NCBI GenBank assembly: GCA_016763095.1
Contig: JAESUK010000134.1
Location: forward strand, 1 to 33,435
Length of the DNA: 33,435 nt
Direction of reading: 5' to 3'
Source: Alphaproteobacteria bacterium
GTDB taxonomy: Bacteria > Pseudomonadota > Alphaproteobacteria > Micavibrionales > Micavibrionaceae
Numbering within the stretch: the stretch's first letter is position 1; each line of letters starts with the position of its first letter. The notes under the pieces were generated by a model. That model did not search any database. It saw only the letters and a program-made list of their open reading frames with translations, and had not been told where the DNA came from. Position numbers and translations under genes: made by a program. Below are positions 18,037 through 27,109 of the stretch, piece by piece.

Positions 18037-20338
18037 ATGGTTTTAGCAACGAATCTCGGATTTCCACGTATCGGTGGAAAGCGCGAATTGAAGAAAGCAG
18101 TTGAAGGTTACTGGAAAGGTAAACTCAGCCAAGACGAACTTCAAGCGACAGCGAGAGATATCCGAATGCAAAACTGGACCATGCAGAAAAATGCAGGTCT
18201 TGATCATATCCCTTCAAATGATTTTTCTTATTACGACCAAATGCTTGATATGAGCTGTCTCGTTGGGGCAGTCCCTGCGCGTTACGATTGGGATGGTGGG
18301 GATATTGACCTTGACCGTTATTTTGCAATGGCACGGGGCTCACAAACGGATGGGCATGATGTAATTGCGATGGAATGACCAAGTGGTGTGATACAAACTA
18401 TCACTATATCGTTCCTGAGTTTACAAAAGACCAAGAGTTTAAGCTCTCTTCATCAAAAATCTTTGATGAATATGAGGAAGCTAAGAAAACGGATATTGAA
18501 ACGCGTCCTGTTCTTATTGGACCCATTACATATCTAAGCATGGGGAAAATGGAAGATGATAGTGATCCGATTGCACTTCTCCCTAAACTTCTTCCTGTTT
18601 ATGATGAAATTTTAATCAGACTTTCCATTGCTGGTGTTAAATGGGTTCAAATTGACGAACCTTATTTGGCGATGGACTTAACTGAGGCACAAAAAGGGGC
18701 TTACCTTCTTGCGTACAGCGCAATTAAATCCGTTGCAGAAAATATGGGCATCATCGTAACAACATACTTTGAAGGGCTACGCGAGAACATAGAGCTTGCC
18801 TGTGCGCTTCCTGTTGATGCACTTCATATTGACCTTCGCCGTGCACCAGATCAACTGGATGATGTTCTTAAAGCCTTCCCAGAGGAGAAAATATTGTCTC
18901 TTGGTGTGGTTGATGGACGTAACATTTGGAAAAATGATCTTGGCACATCATTAGCTATTTAAATACAGCCATAGATGCCCTTGGGAGTGACCGTGTTATG
19001 GTCGCGCCGAGTTGTTCAATGCTTCATTCTCCTGTTGATCTTGCACAAGAAGCAAAGATGGATGAACAAATCAAAAACTGGATGGCATTTGCGACACAGA
19101 AAGTGGAAGAGATTGCGACACTCGCAACCGCGCTTAATGATGGAGAAGCTTCTATTACTGATGCTCTTGAAAAAAGCAACGCAGTAGCTGAGGAACGCCG
19201 TACGTCTCCACGTATTCATAACCAAGATGTCAAAGCTCGTGTAAAGGCAATTACACCAGAGATGGCGCAACGTGACCATGTATTTGCAGAACGTCGCCCT
19301 GCGCAACAAGCGGCACTTGGACTGCCTTCTTATCCAACAACAACCATTGGATCGTTTCCACAAACGATTGAAATTCGGAAAGCGCGAGCTTCTTTCAAAA
19401 AAGGTGAACTTCCTGAGGTTGAGTACAATGCTGCCATGAAAAAGGAAATAGAAGAGGTTGTACGTTACCAAGAAAGCATCGACATGGATGTTCTTGTTCA
19501 TGGAGAGGCGGAACGTAATGACATGGTTGAGTACTTTGGAGAACAGCTTGATGGGTATGTGTTTTCAAAACTAGGATGGGTACAATCATACGGGTCTCGT
19601 TGTGTTAAGCCTCCAATTATTTACGGGGATGTATCACGTCCAAACCCTATGACTGTCGCATGGACACAGTACGCACAGTCACTCACAGAACGTTCAATGA
19701 AAGCCATGCTCACAGGTCCAATCACAATATTGTGCTGGTCGTTTGTACGTGATGATCAACCGCGTTCAGAAACTTGCCGTCAAATTGGTTTGGCCATTCG
19801 TGATGAAGTTGGTGATCTTGAAAAAGCAGGCATTAAAGTGATCCAAGTTGATGAACCTGCTATTCGTGAAGGTCTTCCCTTGCGCCGTGCAGATTGGGAT
19901 ACGTATCTTACATGGGCGGTCGAGAGCTTTAAGCTTTCAACATGTTGCGTAGAAGATTCAACACAGATTCATACGCATATGTGTTACGCAGAGTTCAATG
20001 ATATCATTGACTCTATTGCGGCGCTTGATGCAGATGTTATTTCCATTGAAACAAGTCGCTCAAAAATGGAGCTTTTAGACGCGTTCGTAACCTTTAAATA
20101 TCCAAACGAGATTGGACCCGGCGTTTATGATATTCATTCTCCGCGTATCCCTAGTGTTGAAGAGATGACGGGCTTGCTTGAAAAAGCAGCAAAAGTTATT
20201 CCATCGGACCAAATCTGGGTGAACCCAGATTGCGGTTTGAAAACACGTGGATGGGCAGAGGTTAAACCTGCGCTTGAAAATATGATTAATGCGGCAAAGA
20301 AAATTCGTGCGAAAGAGTCTGGCGCAAAAGTAGCTTGA
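18037..20338 (+). pseudogene. metE: Cobalamin-independent methionine synthase MetE, interrupted by two apparent -1 frameshifts (ORFs 18031-18378, 18375-18962, 18998-20338)
   Basis: The three ORFs join to a full MetE: ...VIAME|MTKWCDTNYHY... and ...NDLGTSLAI|(L)[22 protein letters not shown]...; zinc-site residues in [29 protein letters not shown] retained. AAGGAG 6 nt before ATG 18037. Confidence 0.9.
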
Positions 20339-20363
20339 TAGGCATTAACGATATATTTTGAAG

Positions 20364-20391
20364 ATAGCGCCGTATGTGGCGCTATTTTTTT
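20364..20391 (+). terminator. Rho-independent terminator after metE
   Basis: ATAGCGCC-GTATGT-GGCGCTAT (8-bp perfect stem) followed by T-tract. Confidence 0.85.
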
Positions 20392-21131
20392 ATAACGTAC
20401 GCAAAGCCTTCGCATAGATTATTCATACCCAACATACGTACGAGAATCTGATACACACGCCATACGATGTGGGCAGGAAAGAAGTACGCAAAGTAATTAC
20501 TCATCCAGTAAATCGTTTCTTCCTCTATCTCAAGATTTGCGTCTTTAATGTTCTCTCGCATCTGTGAGGGTGTACAGCGATCATAGAACGCCTCAAACCC
20601 CATTACGTCTGCTTGATCACCATAGAGCGCCTTGAGAAGCTTTCTTTTGATACTTTCAGGCAACCAGTCATTTAATCTTGTGAAAAGCGCATTGCGACAT
20701 GGAGCAAACACAATCAAGGTTGCGCCATCTTTTACACATGTTGCCATGCTTGCAATTGTTCCCCTTGTATCCCTTACATGTTCGAGCGTAGAACGACTGA
20801 TCACCATATCACCATCAGCCGCACCTCTGTATGCCGTCATATCTGCCACGATAATTTCGTCATAATTTCCTTTTGGTGCTTTTTTAAGCTCGGACTCATC
20901 AATATCAATACCAATAAGCTCAATATTCATTTCTTTTTTCATACCAGGAAAGATAAAAGGACGTTTCCCGCCACCAATATCATAAACTTTCCAGTTTGAT
21001 TGGAGATGAGCGGGCAAAAGACGCGCGTGAAAATCCGTTGTTCCATATACCGACATAGCAGCAGGTAACAATCTATCAAAGGCAAAGGAAATCTTTGTAT
21101 TGATCGTAAAGAATGTTTTGAGAATGCTCAT
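20382..21131 (-). CDS. Class I SAM-dependent methyltransferase
   Basis: KVYDIGGGKRPFIFPGMKKEMNIELIGIDIDESEL and DMVISRSTLEHVRDTRGTIASMA. Confidence 0.8.
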   Translation of the reverse strand: MSILKTFFTINTKISFAFDRLLPAAMSVYGTTDFHARLLPAHLQSNWKVYDIGGGKRPFIFPGMKKEMNIELIGIDIDESELKKAPKGNYDEIIVADMTAYRGAADGDMVISRSTLEHVRDTRGTIASMATCVKDGATLIVFAPCRNALFTRLNDWLPESIKRKLLKALYGDQADVMGFEAFYDRCTPSQMRENIKDANLEIEEETIYWMSNYFAYFFPAHIVWRVYQILVRMLGMNNLCEGFAYVIKK

Positions 21132-21215
21132 GAGACCTAGTGTCTCAAAATGTAATAGAGATGTCTATGTTGAATACATGGCAGACGGGTTTTAGCTTTT
21201 ATATGTTCGTCAATA

Positions 21216-21524
21216 TTACGGAGTACAAAGGCACTTTGAGAGCGCTTCCATAATGTGCTGTACTTCATCATTATCTGTTGAATAATAAATTGTTTGCGCC
21301 TCACGGCGTGTTGTCACCAAACCGTCTTGGCGTAACCTTGCAAGATGTTGAGAAAGGGCCGATTGGCTTAATCCAGAAATCACTTCTAAATCTCCAACAC
21401 ATTTTTCTCCCTTATACAGGGAGCACATGATTTTTAGACGATTTTTATTTGCCAATGCTTTCAGAAGAGCTGTTGCTCGCTCTGCTTTGTCTTCTATTGT
21501 TCTGACATCCATTTTTTTACCCAC
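21216..21524 (-). CDS. ArsR/SmtB family winged-helix transcriptional regulator
   Basis: LLKALANKNRLKIMCSLYKGEKCVGDLEVISGLSQSALSQHLARLRQDGLVTTRREAQTIYYS. Confidence 0.9.
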   Translation of the reverse strand: MGKKMDVRTIEDKAERATALLKALANKNRLKIMCSLYKGEKCVGDLEVISGLSQSALSQHLARLRQDGLVTTRREAQTIYYSTDNDEVQHIMEALSKCLCTP

Positions 21525-21730
21525 TGCTTATTGTTTTTAGTTTTTTACTTAGTACGCAGTATGGTTACATGATGAGAAGGGTTGTATTTTCTTTACTACC
21601 CTAAGGTAGTTGTTCTCAACTTTATTTATCGTCTATCAATAATACAATAAATTACCCTGTAAACCCTAATGTTAACATTTTTAGCTAATATTTAACAGTT
21701 TTTTATATTTCCCGTTATTTACAAAGCTAT

Positions 21731-22513
21731 CTAAAGTGCGCCTTTTGATGGTAATTTGGCGTTCATGTATATTAAAACGGCTGATGGTAAACACCCGATC
21801 AAGACAGAAAATGCATATGTTGGAAATGGGAAGGCAATCGTAACTTTGTTTTTGTCCAAACCTTTTGCAATTTTTACAGCTGCATAGTCTGCCTTCTTAA
21901 AAAACGGCATTGGAAAATTATTCTTTGCGGTAATCCGACTCTCTATAAATCCAGGACAAATCACACTTACCTTTATTCCGTATTGTTTAAGCGATCCCCT
22001 AAGACTATGCCCCAAATATCGCATTGCTGTTTTAGAACTTGCATAAGCAGGCGCACCAGGCCACGGCGCATAAGATGCCATTGAGCTCATAAAAGCAACT
22101 TGTCCAGATTTCCTCTTTATCATTGCGTTTATAATTGGTTCAAGTGTATTCAAGACACCCATAACATTTACATTATAAATTTGACGCATCTGTGCCATAA
22201 ACTCTGTACCATCTGTTCCCGCTGTTCCACCTGATATTCCCGCATTGGCAATCACAAGATCAATGGGCGTTTTCTGATCCATTTCTTCCAGCCACGTCTG
22301 TAATTTTTCACGTGCACAAACGTCAATTATTTTAGATTTGACCGTTGCGCCTTTGGCTTGGCACATTTCAACGACCTTTGATAAACGTGCTTCATTTTGT
22401 CCCGTCAGAATCAAATGATGGTGATCTTGTGCGTAATGAAGGGCTAATGCCTCCCCTATTCCGCTTGATGCACCTGTAATAACAATATTCTTTTTTGATT
22501 TTGATATGGACAT
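21731..22513 (-). CDS. SDR family NAD(P)-dependent oxidoreductase
   Basis: NIVITGASSGIGEALA, NAGISGG, YASSKTAMRYLG (YxxxK), CPGFIES. Confidence 0.92.
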   Translation of the reverse strand: MSISKSKKNIVITGASSGIGEALALHYAQDHHHLILTGQNEARLSKVVEMCQAKGATVKSKIIDVCAREKLQTWLEEMDQKTPIDLVIANAGISGGTAGTDGTEFMAQMRQIYNVNVMGVLNTLEPIINAMIKRKSGQVAFMSSMASYAPWPGAPAYASSKTAMRYLGHSLRGSLKQYGIKVSVICPGFIESRITAKNNFPMPFFKKADYAAVKIAKGLDKNKVTIAFPFPTYAFSVLIGCLPSAVLIYMNAKLPSKGAL

Positions 22514-22561
22514 TTTAAACTCTCAGCTTGTTTCTTACCCCTTCATGTTTAATATGAATAT

Positions 22562-23209
22562 ATGGATCTATCAAATTTAAAACGTCGTGGCCTCATGTTT
22601 GTTCTTTCTTCTCCTTCAGGAGCGGGAAAGACAACGATTACCCGCGCCCTCTTGGAAAGAAACGAAGAACTTCGCGTGTCGGTCTCAGCGACAACACGAA
22701 CAAAGCGTGAGGGAGAGAAAAATGGAAAAGACTATTTCTTTATTGATATTCCGACCTTTAATCAAATGATTGAAGGCGATGAAATGCTTGAATATGCGCG
22801 TGTTTTTGACAATTATTATGGAACACCACGTCAACCTGTCGAAGAAGCACTGTCCCAAGGAAAAGACGTGATTTTCGATATTGATTGGCAAGGCACTCAG
22901 CAATTGGCAGAAATGGCGCGTGATGATTTGGTTACGGTGTTTATTCTTCCCCCAAGCCATGAAGAACTTGAAAAACGCCTTCGTAACCGTGCTCTTGATA
23001 CTAAAGAAACAGAAGAACAAATCCTTGGCCGAATGGAAAAAGCCTCAAGCGAAATGTCTCACTACTCAGAATATGACTATGTGATTATTAATAAAGATAT
23101 CGAAACATCAATTGAAAAAGCACAGACTATCTTAGATGCAGAGCGCATGAAACGTCATCGCCTTACAGGAACATCAACATTTGTACGAGGATTAATGGGC
23201 GGACTGTAA
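22562..23209 (+). CDS. gmk: Guanylate kinase
   Basis: LSSPSGAGKTTITRALLERN, SVSATTRTKREGEKNGKDYFFI, DIDWQGTQQL. Confidence 0.96.
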   Translation: MDLSNLKRRGLMFVLSSPSGAGKTTITRALLERNEELRVSVSATTRTKREGEKNGKDYFFIDIPTFNQMIEGDEMLEYARVFDNYYGTPRQPVEEALSQGKDVIFDIDWQGTQQLAEMARDDLVTVFILPPSHEELEKRLRNRALDTKETEEQILGRMEKASSEMSHYSEYDYVIINKDIETSIEKAQTILDAERMKRHRLTGTSTFVRGLMGGL

Positions 23210-23214
23210 GTCTA

Positions 23215-24345
23215 TTAAACGGGTGGGACGATTGTAGGAGAATATGGCTCTCTACGCTGTCTGATTGCGTCATTGAACTCTTGTATTTTTTGCGCTTCGA
23301 ATGTCAGAAGACGTGTGTTTTCAGCCAAAAGATATAATGCTTGTTCTGGGCGTTTAGTATCATCATGTTCTTCTCTATATACAGGATGCCCAGCAGTCAG
23401 CCCTGCCAGTCTAAAGCCATTTTTCTTCCCAGTCACGATTATGCCACGTCCAAGAATATCCGTTGTTCCTGTCTTCAAGCCGTCAATGTTAAATTCTTCC
23501 GCTTGGTTCTTGAAGCGCTTTTTATATAATGGGTTTGTCGACGCAAAACTTGCGCGAGGATTTTGTCCTCTTGCTCTCCTTGTTAGGATACTTTCTGCAC
23601 TTAACTCATATTCTGCTTTTGAATATTGTGAATACTCCGGATAAAGACGAACAGCCTGTACCGTCAATTTGCACAAATCCTCAAGTGTTGACACGTTAGA
23701 GTAGTCATCATTTCCCACGAAGAGTTCTGATCTTTCATCACCTGGTAAGCCTGATGCATTCATCAATCTCGTATTAGCTAAACCCAATGATCTTACTTTT
23801 GCATTCATTAACTCGACAAATGCGGCTTCACTTCCTGCAAGAGTAATCGCCAAAGAACTTGCTATCTGGTTGTTTGATCTTCCCATTATATAATTGAGTC
23901 CATCCTCAACAGTCAAATCATCATTTTTAAGGAAATCGCCATTGAGCAATGTTACATCAGCAAGCTTTGTTTTCAATGTGAACGGTTTTCCGTCTGGAGT
24001 TTGACCAAGCCTTAGGAAGTCTTGAATAATCATAAAGGTCACTATCTTCGTAAGTGACGCGGGATCGATCGGCTGAATCAATATCTGAGGATCAAATTCG
24101 CCAATAATACGTCCCTTTGTGGGGTCAATGATTGCGTTTAATGGTAAACGCTCCAAAGTATCAGTTTTTGCTCGTTGCGTTTGCGCACGAAATGATGAGA
24201 CTGCGGATAAATTCAGGGGGTATGAGGGAATAAACTCAGGGATCGTAATATCATTAGACCCAGCAAGAAGAGATGTTGGCATCAGAATACCTGCTGCCGC
24301 TGTGGCAACAAACCCCTTTAATAGATCTCTTCGAGATATAACCAT
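23215..24345 (-). CDS. D-alanyl-D-alanine carboxypeptidase (S11 / PBP5-like) with twin-arginine-type signal
   Basis: SxxK in PASLTKIV, SxN in GRSNNQIA, KTG in DGLKTGTT; N-terminus MVISRRDLLKGFVATAAAGILMPTSLLA. Start chosen at second Met. Confidence 0.9.
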   Translation of the reverse strand: MVISRRDLLKGFVATAAAGILMPTSLLAGSNDITIPEFIPSYPLNLSAVSSFRAQTQRAKTDTLERLPLNAIIDPTKGRIIGEFDPQILIQPIDPASLTKIVTFMIIQDFLRLGQTPDGKPFTLKTKLADVTLLNGDFLKNDDLTVEDGLNYIMGRSNNQIASSLAITLAGSEAAFVELMNAKVRSLGLANTRLMNASGLPGDERSELFVGNDDYSNVSTLEDLCKLTVQAVRLYPEYSQYSKAEYELSAESILTRRARGQNPRASFASTNPLYKKRFKNQAEEFNIDGLKTGTTDILGRGIIVTGKKNGFRLAGLTAGHPVYREEHDDTKRPEQALYLLAENTRLLTFEAQKIQEFNDAIRQRREPYSPTIVPPV

Positions 24346-24406
24346 CGTTTCAAACCTAAACATGCCCTATATTATTTTTTAAAAGTTCACTTCGCAAGTC
24401 GCATTT

Positions 24407-25270
24407 TTACGCGTTGCCCTGTGCTTTAACTTCTCGTGCAATCAATATATATTGCTCAACGGTCAAATCTTCCGCTCTTAGAGTTATGTCTATATCACAC
24501 TTCTCACATGCCTGTAAATAAGGTTTTAGTGTTGAGCGAATCATCTTGCGCCTTTGGCTAAATGCCGCTTTCACAATCTGCTCCATTTCCTTGAAAGGTG
24601 GAAGCGGACTATCGTCCCTTTTTTTCGGCACAAACTGTACCACTGTCGATGTAACTTTAGGCGGAGGAGAGAAGACAGATGGAGGAAGATCAAACAACGG
24701 TGTGCAGTGGCAAAGCCACTGAGACATCACAGACAGTCTTCCATAAATCTTATTGTTTGGTATAGCTGTAATACGGTCTGCCACTTCTTTTTGAAACATC
24801 AATATCATCTGAGAATATGCATTTTGATTTTCATGGAGTTGCTCTAACCACCCGAAAAGAAGTGGTGTGGCTATATTGTACGGTAGGTTTGCAACAATTG
24901 CCGCTGGTTCGTCTTGAGAGAGGTCTTTTAAGTTTGTTTTAAGCGCATCCCCTTGGATAATTTCCAAGCGCCCTTCTGACGCGTCCTTTACCTCTTGTAA
25001 GGCTTTTACCGCGCGTGGGTCGAACTCTATTGCGATGACTTTCTTCGCACCCGCCATTAAAAGGCTTCGGGTTAACCCCCCAGGACCAGAACCAACTTCA
25101 AACACAGTTGTTTGATCAATACTCGCGGTTTGTTTTGCTATTTTGTCTGTCACATTTAAATCGAGCAAAAAATTCTGCCCAAGCGACTTTTTAGCGCGAA
25201 GCTCATGCTTTTCTATAACATCACGTAAGGGGGACAGATTATAAAGAGGGGTTTTAGACACGGTTTTCAA
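24407..25270 (-). CDS. rsmA: 16S rRNA (adenine(1518)-N(6)/adenine(1519)-N(6))-dimethyltransferase
   Basis: AKKSLGQNFLLDLNVTDKIAK, VFEVGSGPGGLTRSLL, IVANLPYNIATPLL. Confidence 0.96.
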   Translation of the reverse strand: MKTVSKTPLYNLSPLRDVIEKHELRAKKSLGQNFLLDLNVTDKIAKQTASIDQTTVFEVGSGPGGLTRSLLMAGAKKVIAIEFDPRAVKALQEVKDASEGRLEIIQGDALKTNLKDLSQDEPAAIVANLPYNIATPLLFGWLEQLHENQNAYSQMILMFQKEVADRITAIPNNKIYGRLSVMSQWLCHCTPLFDLPPSVFSPPPKVTSTVVQFVPKKRDDSPLPPFKEMEQIVKAAFSQRRKMIRSTLKPYLQACEKCDIDITLRAEDLTVEQYILIAREVKAQGNA

Positions 25271-26198
25271 TAAATGCGTTTGCTTTCAAATCAAGAAGGT
25301 AAGACTTTGCACGACGAGAAAGGCGTTGATTCCCAATTTTAGCTTCGATCGCTTCGCGGTCTGGAATATTTTCAGGGGTCATTGAACGTTTATCTCTGAC
25401 AAAAAAGATATGATAGCCACTTAGACTTCTAATCGGCTGACTGATCGTGCCTTTTGGTAGGATTGCTAAAACAAGTTCAATTGCAGCTTCACTTTGCCCA
25501 GTTTCTACCCATCCCTGATCACCACCGTTTGTTGCGCCAGCAGCTTGTGAAAACTGTCGTGCTACTGAGGCGAGTGAATCTGGTTTGGCTTTAAGTTGTT
25601 GGTATAGTTTTAGTGCTGTTTGGTGGATTGCATCAGCATTTTCAGGTTTATCAACGCTCAGGAATATTTCTGAAAGCAAATACTGTTTTCCCCCAATATT
25701 GTGTTCTAAAAAAGCCAGTTCTGCATCAATATCCGTTTCTGTTACATCAATTTGTGGACGCACTTTGGCTGACACAACACGCCCCCATGCTATTTCTGCA
25801 CGAATTTGATCATGAAGTGTTTCAAGGTTAATGCCTGATGCTTGAAGCATTTCTTCAAATTTGTCGACTGGAATATTATTTTGCTTCGCAATGCCCACTA
25901 AGCCTTCTTTGACTTTCTCTTTAGATACCTCAAACCCCAATTCACTTGCTTCTTGAAGCTTAAGCTGTTCTTCAATCAACATATTTGTGATTTGAGGCAT
26001 CATTTTTTTACGCATATCCGCCGTATTGGGTATGCCGGATGACTGCATGATCAGCTGTATGCGATCTTTAATATCTGAATATGTAATGACACTATCATTA
26101 ATAATGACAGCAATGCCCTCTTCCGCAGCTTTCACAGGTGAAGCACCCATGAATGTGGCACAGAAACAAAGTACAATCGTGGATAAAAATATTCTCAT
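25254..26198 (-). CDS. surA: SurA-like periplasmic peptidylprolyl isomerase
   Basis: Signal peptide MRIFLSTIVLCFCATFMGASPVKA; EEGIAVIINDSVITYSDIKDRI; parvulin domain with GDQGWVETGQ and SGYHIFFVRDKR. Start trimmed to ATG 26198. Confidence 0.88.
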   Translation of the reverse strand: MRIFLSTIVLCFCATFMGASPVKAAEEGIAVIINDSVITYSDIKDRIQLIMQSSGIPNTADMRKKMMPQITNMLIEEQLKLQEASELGFEVSKEKVKEGLVGIAKQNNIPVDKFEEMLQASGINLETLHDQIRAEIAWGRVVSAKVRPQIDVTETDIDAELAFLEHNIGGKQYLLSEIFLSVDKPENADAIHQTALKLYQQLKAKPDSLASVARQFSQAAGATNGGDQGWVETGQSEAAIELVLAILPKGTISQPIRSLSGYHIFFVRDKRSMTPENIPDREAIEAKIGNQRLSRRAKSYLLDLKANAFIENRV

Positions 26199-26332
26199 AT
26201 CGCTACTATATAGAGTTTCGTGTTCAATATACAAGATGGGTTTGTATTTTAGCCTGAATATTGGGGGTAAAGTGTATCCCACTATACACATGCCGCGAAT
26301 AAGATAGAATGGGCGAAGAAAGAAGAACCTCT

Positions 26333-27100
26333 ATGGCTATTATTAAAATTTCACTCGTTTGCTTGGTTTTTGCAGTTGCCTATGTGTCGCTTACTGCTAC
26401 AAACTCAAGTTTCTCTAATGTTGAAGCACCTGTGCTTCCTCCTGTGGAATCCCCTGTTGTCTTAGAGCTATATACATCACAAGGATGCTCCTCATGTCCT
26501 CCAGCAGATAAAATCCTCGAGTCACTTTCACACACAGAGAACCTTTATATTCTTTCCTGTCATGTTACATATTGGGATTATATTGGGTGGAAAGACACGT
26601 TGGGGCTTAATGTGTGTAACACCCGCCAGAGGCATTTTGTAAATATGGTAAAAGGCACAGAGAGCGTTTATACACCGCAACTTGTGATCAATGGACAAAA
26701 GGATTTTGTCGGCACAGCAAGTAAAAAGATCGCCAATGCCATTATAGCGGCGCAAGAAACAGCCATTGACCTCATTGCATTGGAATACGCGGATAATGCC
26801 CTTAGGGCTGAACTTCCCACGCTTCAAAATAGAAGTGATTCTTACAAGCTCCGTGTCTTTCTTATTCAAAAAATTCACACAACACCCATCGGACGCGGTG
26901 AAAACCGTAATAAAACCATTAACTACGTTCAAAATGTAAAAGATATTTATGATGCAGGGAACTGGAACGGACGTGCAACAACGCGGATGATCCCACTTCC
27001 GCCGCACCGTATCCGAGAGGCGGGCGCTGACCAGCTCATCATTTTGGTCAAAGAAGAGAAATCTGGTACCGTACGCGCTGTTGGACGGGTAGATTTGTAG
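26333..27100 (+). CDS. DUF1223 domain secreted thioredoxin-fold protein
   Basis: VVLELYTSQGCSSCPPADKIL, HVTYWDYIGWKDTLG, YTPQLVINGQKDFVG; signal-type N-terminus. Start trimmed from 26309. Confidence 0.87.
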   Translation: MAIIKISLVCLVFAVAYVSLTATNSSFSNVEAPVLPPVESPVVLELYTSQGCSSCPPADKILESLSHTENLYILSCHVTYWDYIGWKDTLGLNVCNTRQRHFVNMVKGTESVYTPQLVINGQKDFVGTASKKIANAIIAAQETAIDLIALEYADNALRAELPTLQNRSDSYKLRVFLIQKIHTTPIGRGENRNKTINYVQNVKDIYDAGNWNGRATTRMIPLPPHRIREAGADQLIILVKEEKSGTVRAVGRVDL

Positions 27101-27109
27101 AGTACAGAC

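Noticed and set aside
19016-19501. 161-aa - strand ORF
   Set aside because: Antisense to metE, no motif; Cys/Phe-rich shadow of the coding strand.
26528-27007. 159-aa - strand ORF
   Set aside because: Antisense to DUF1223 gene, no motif.
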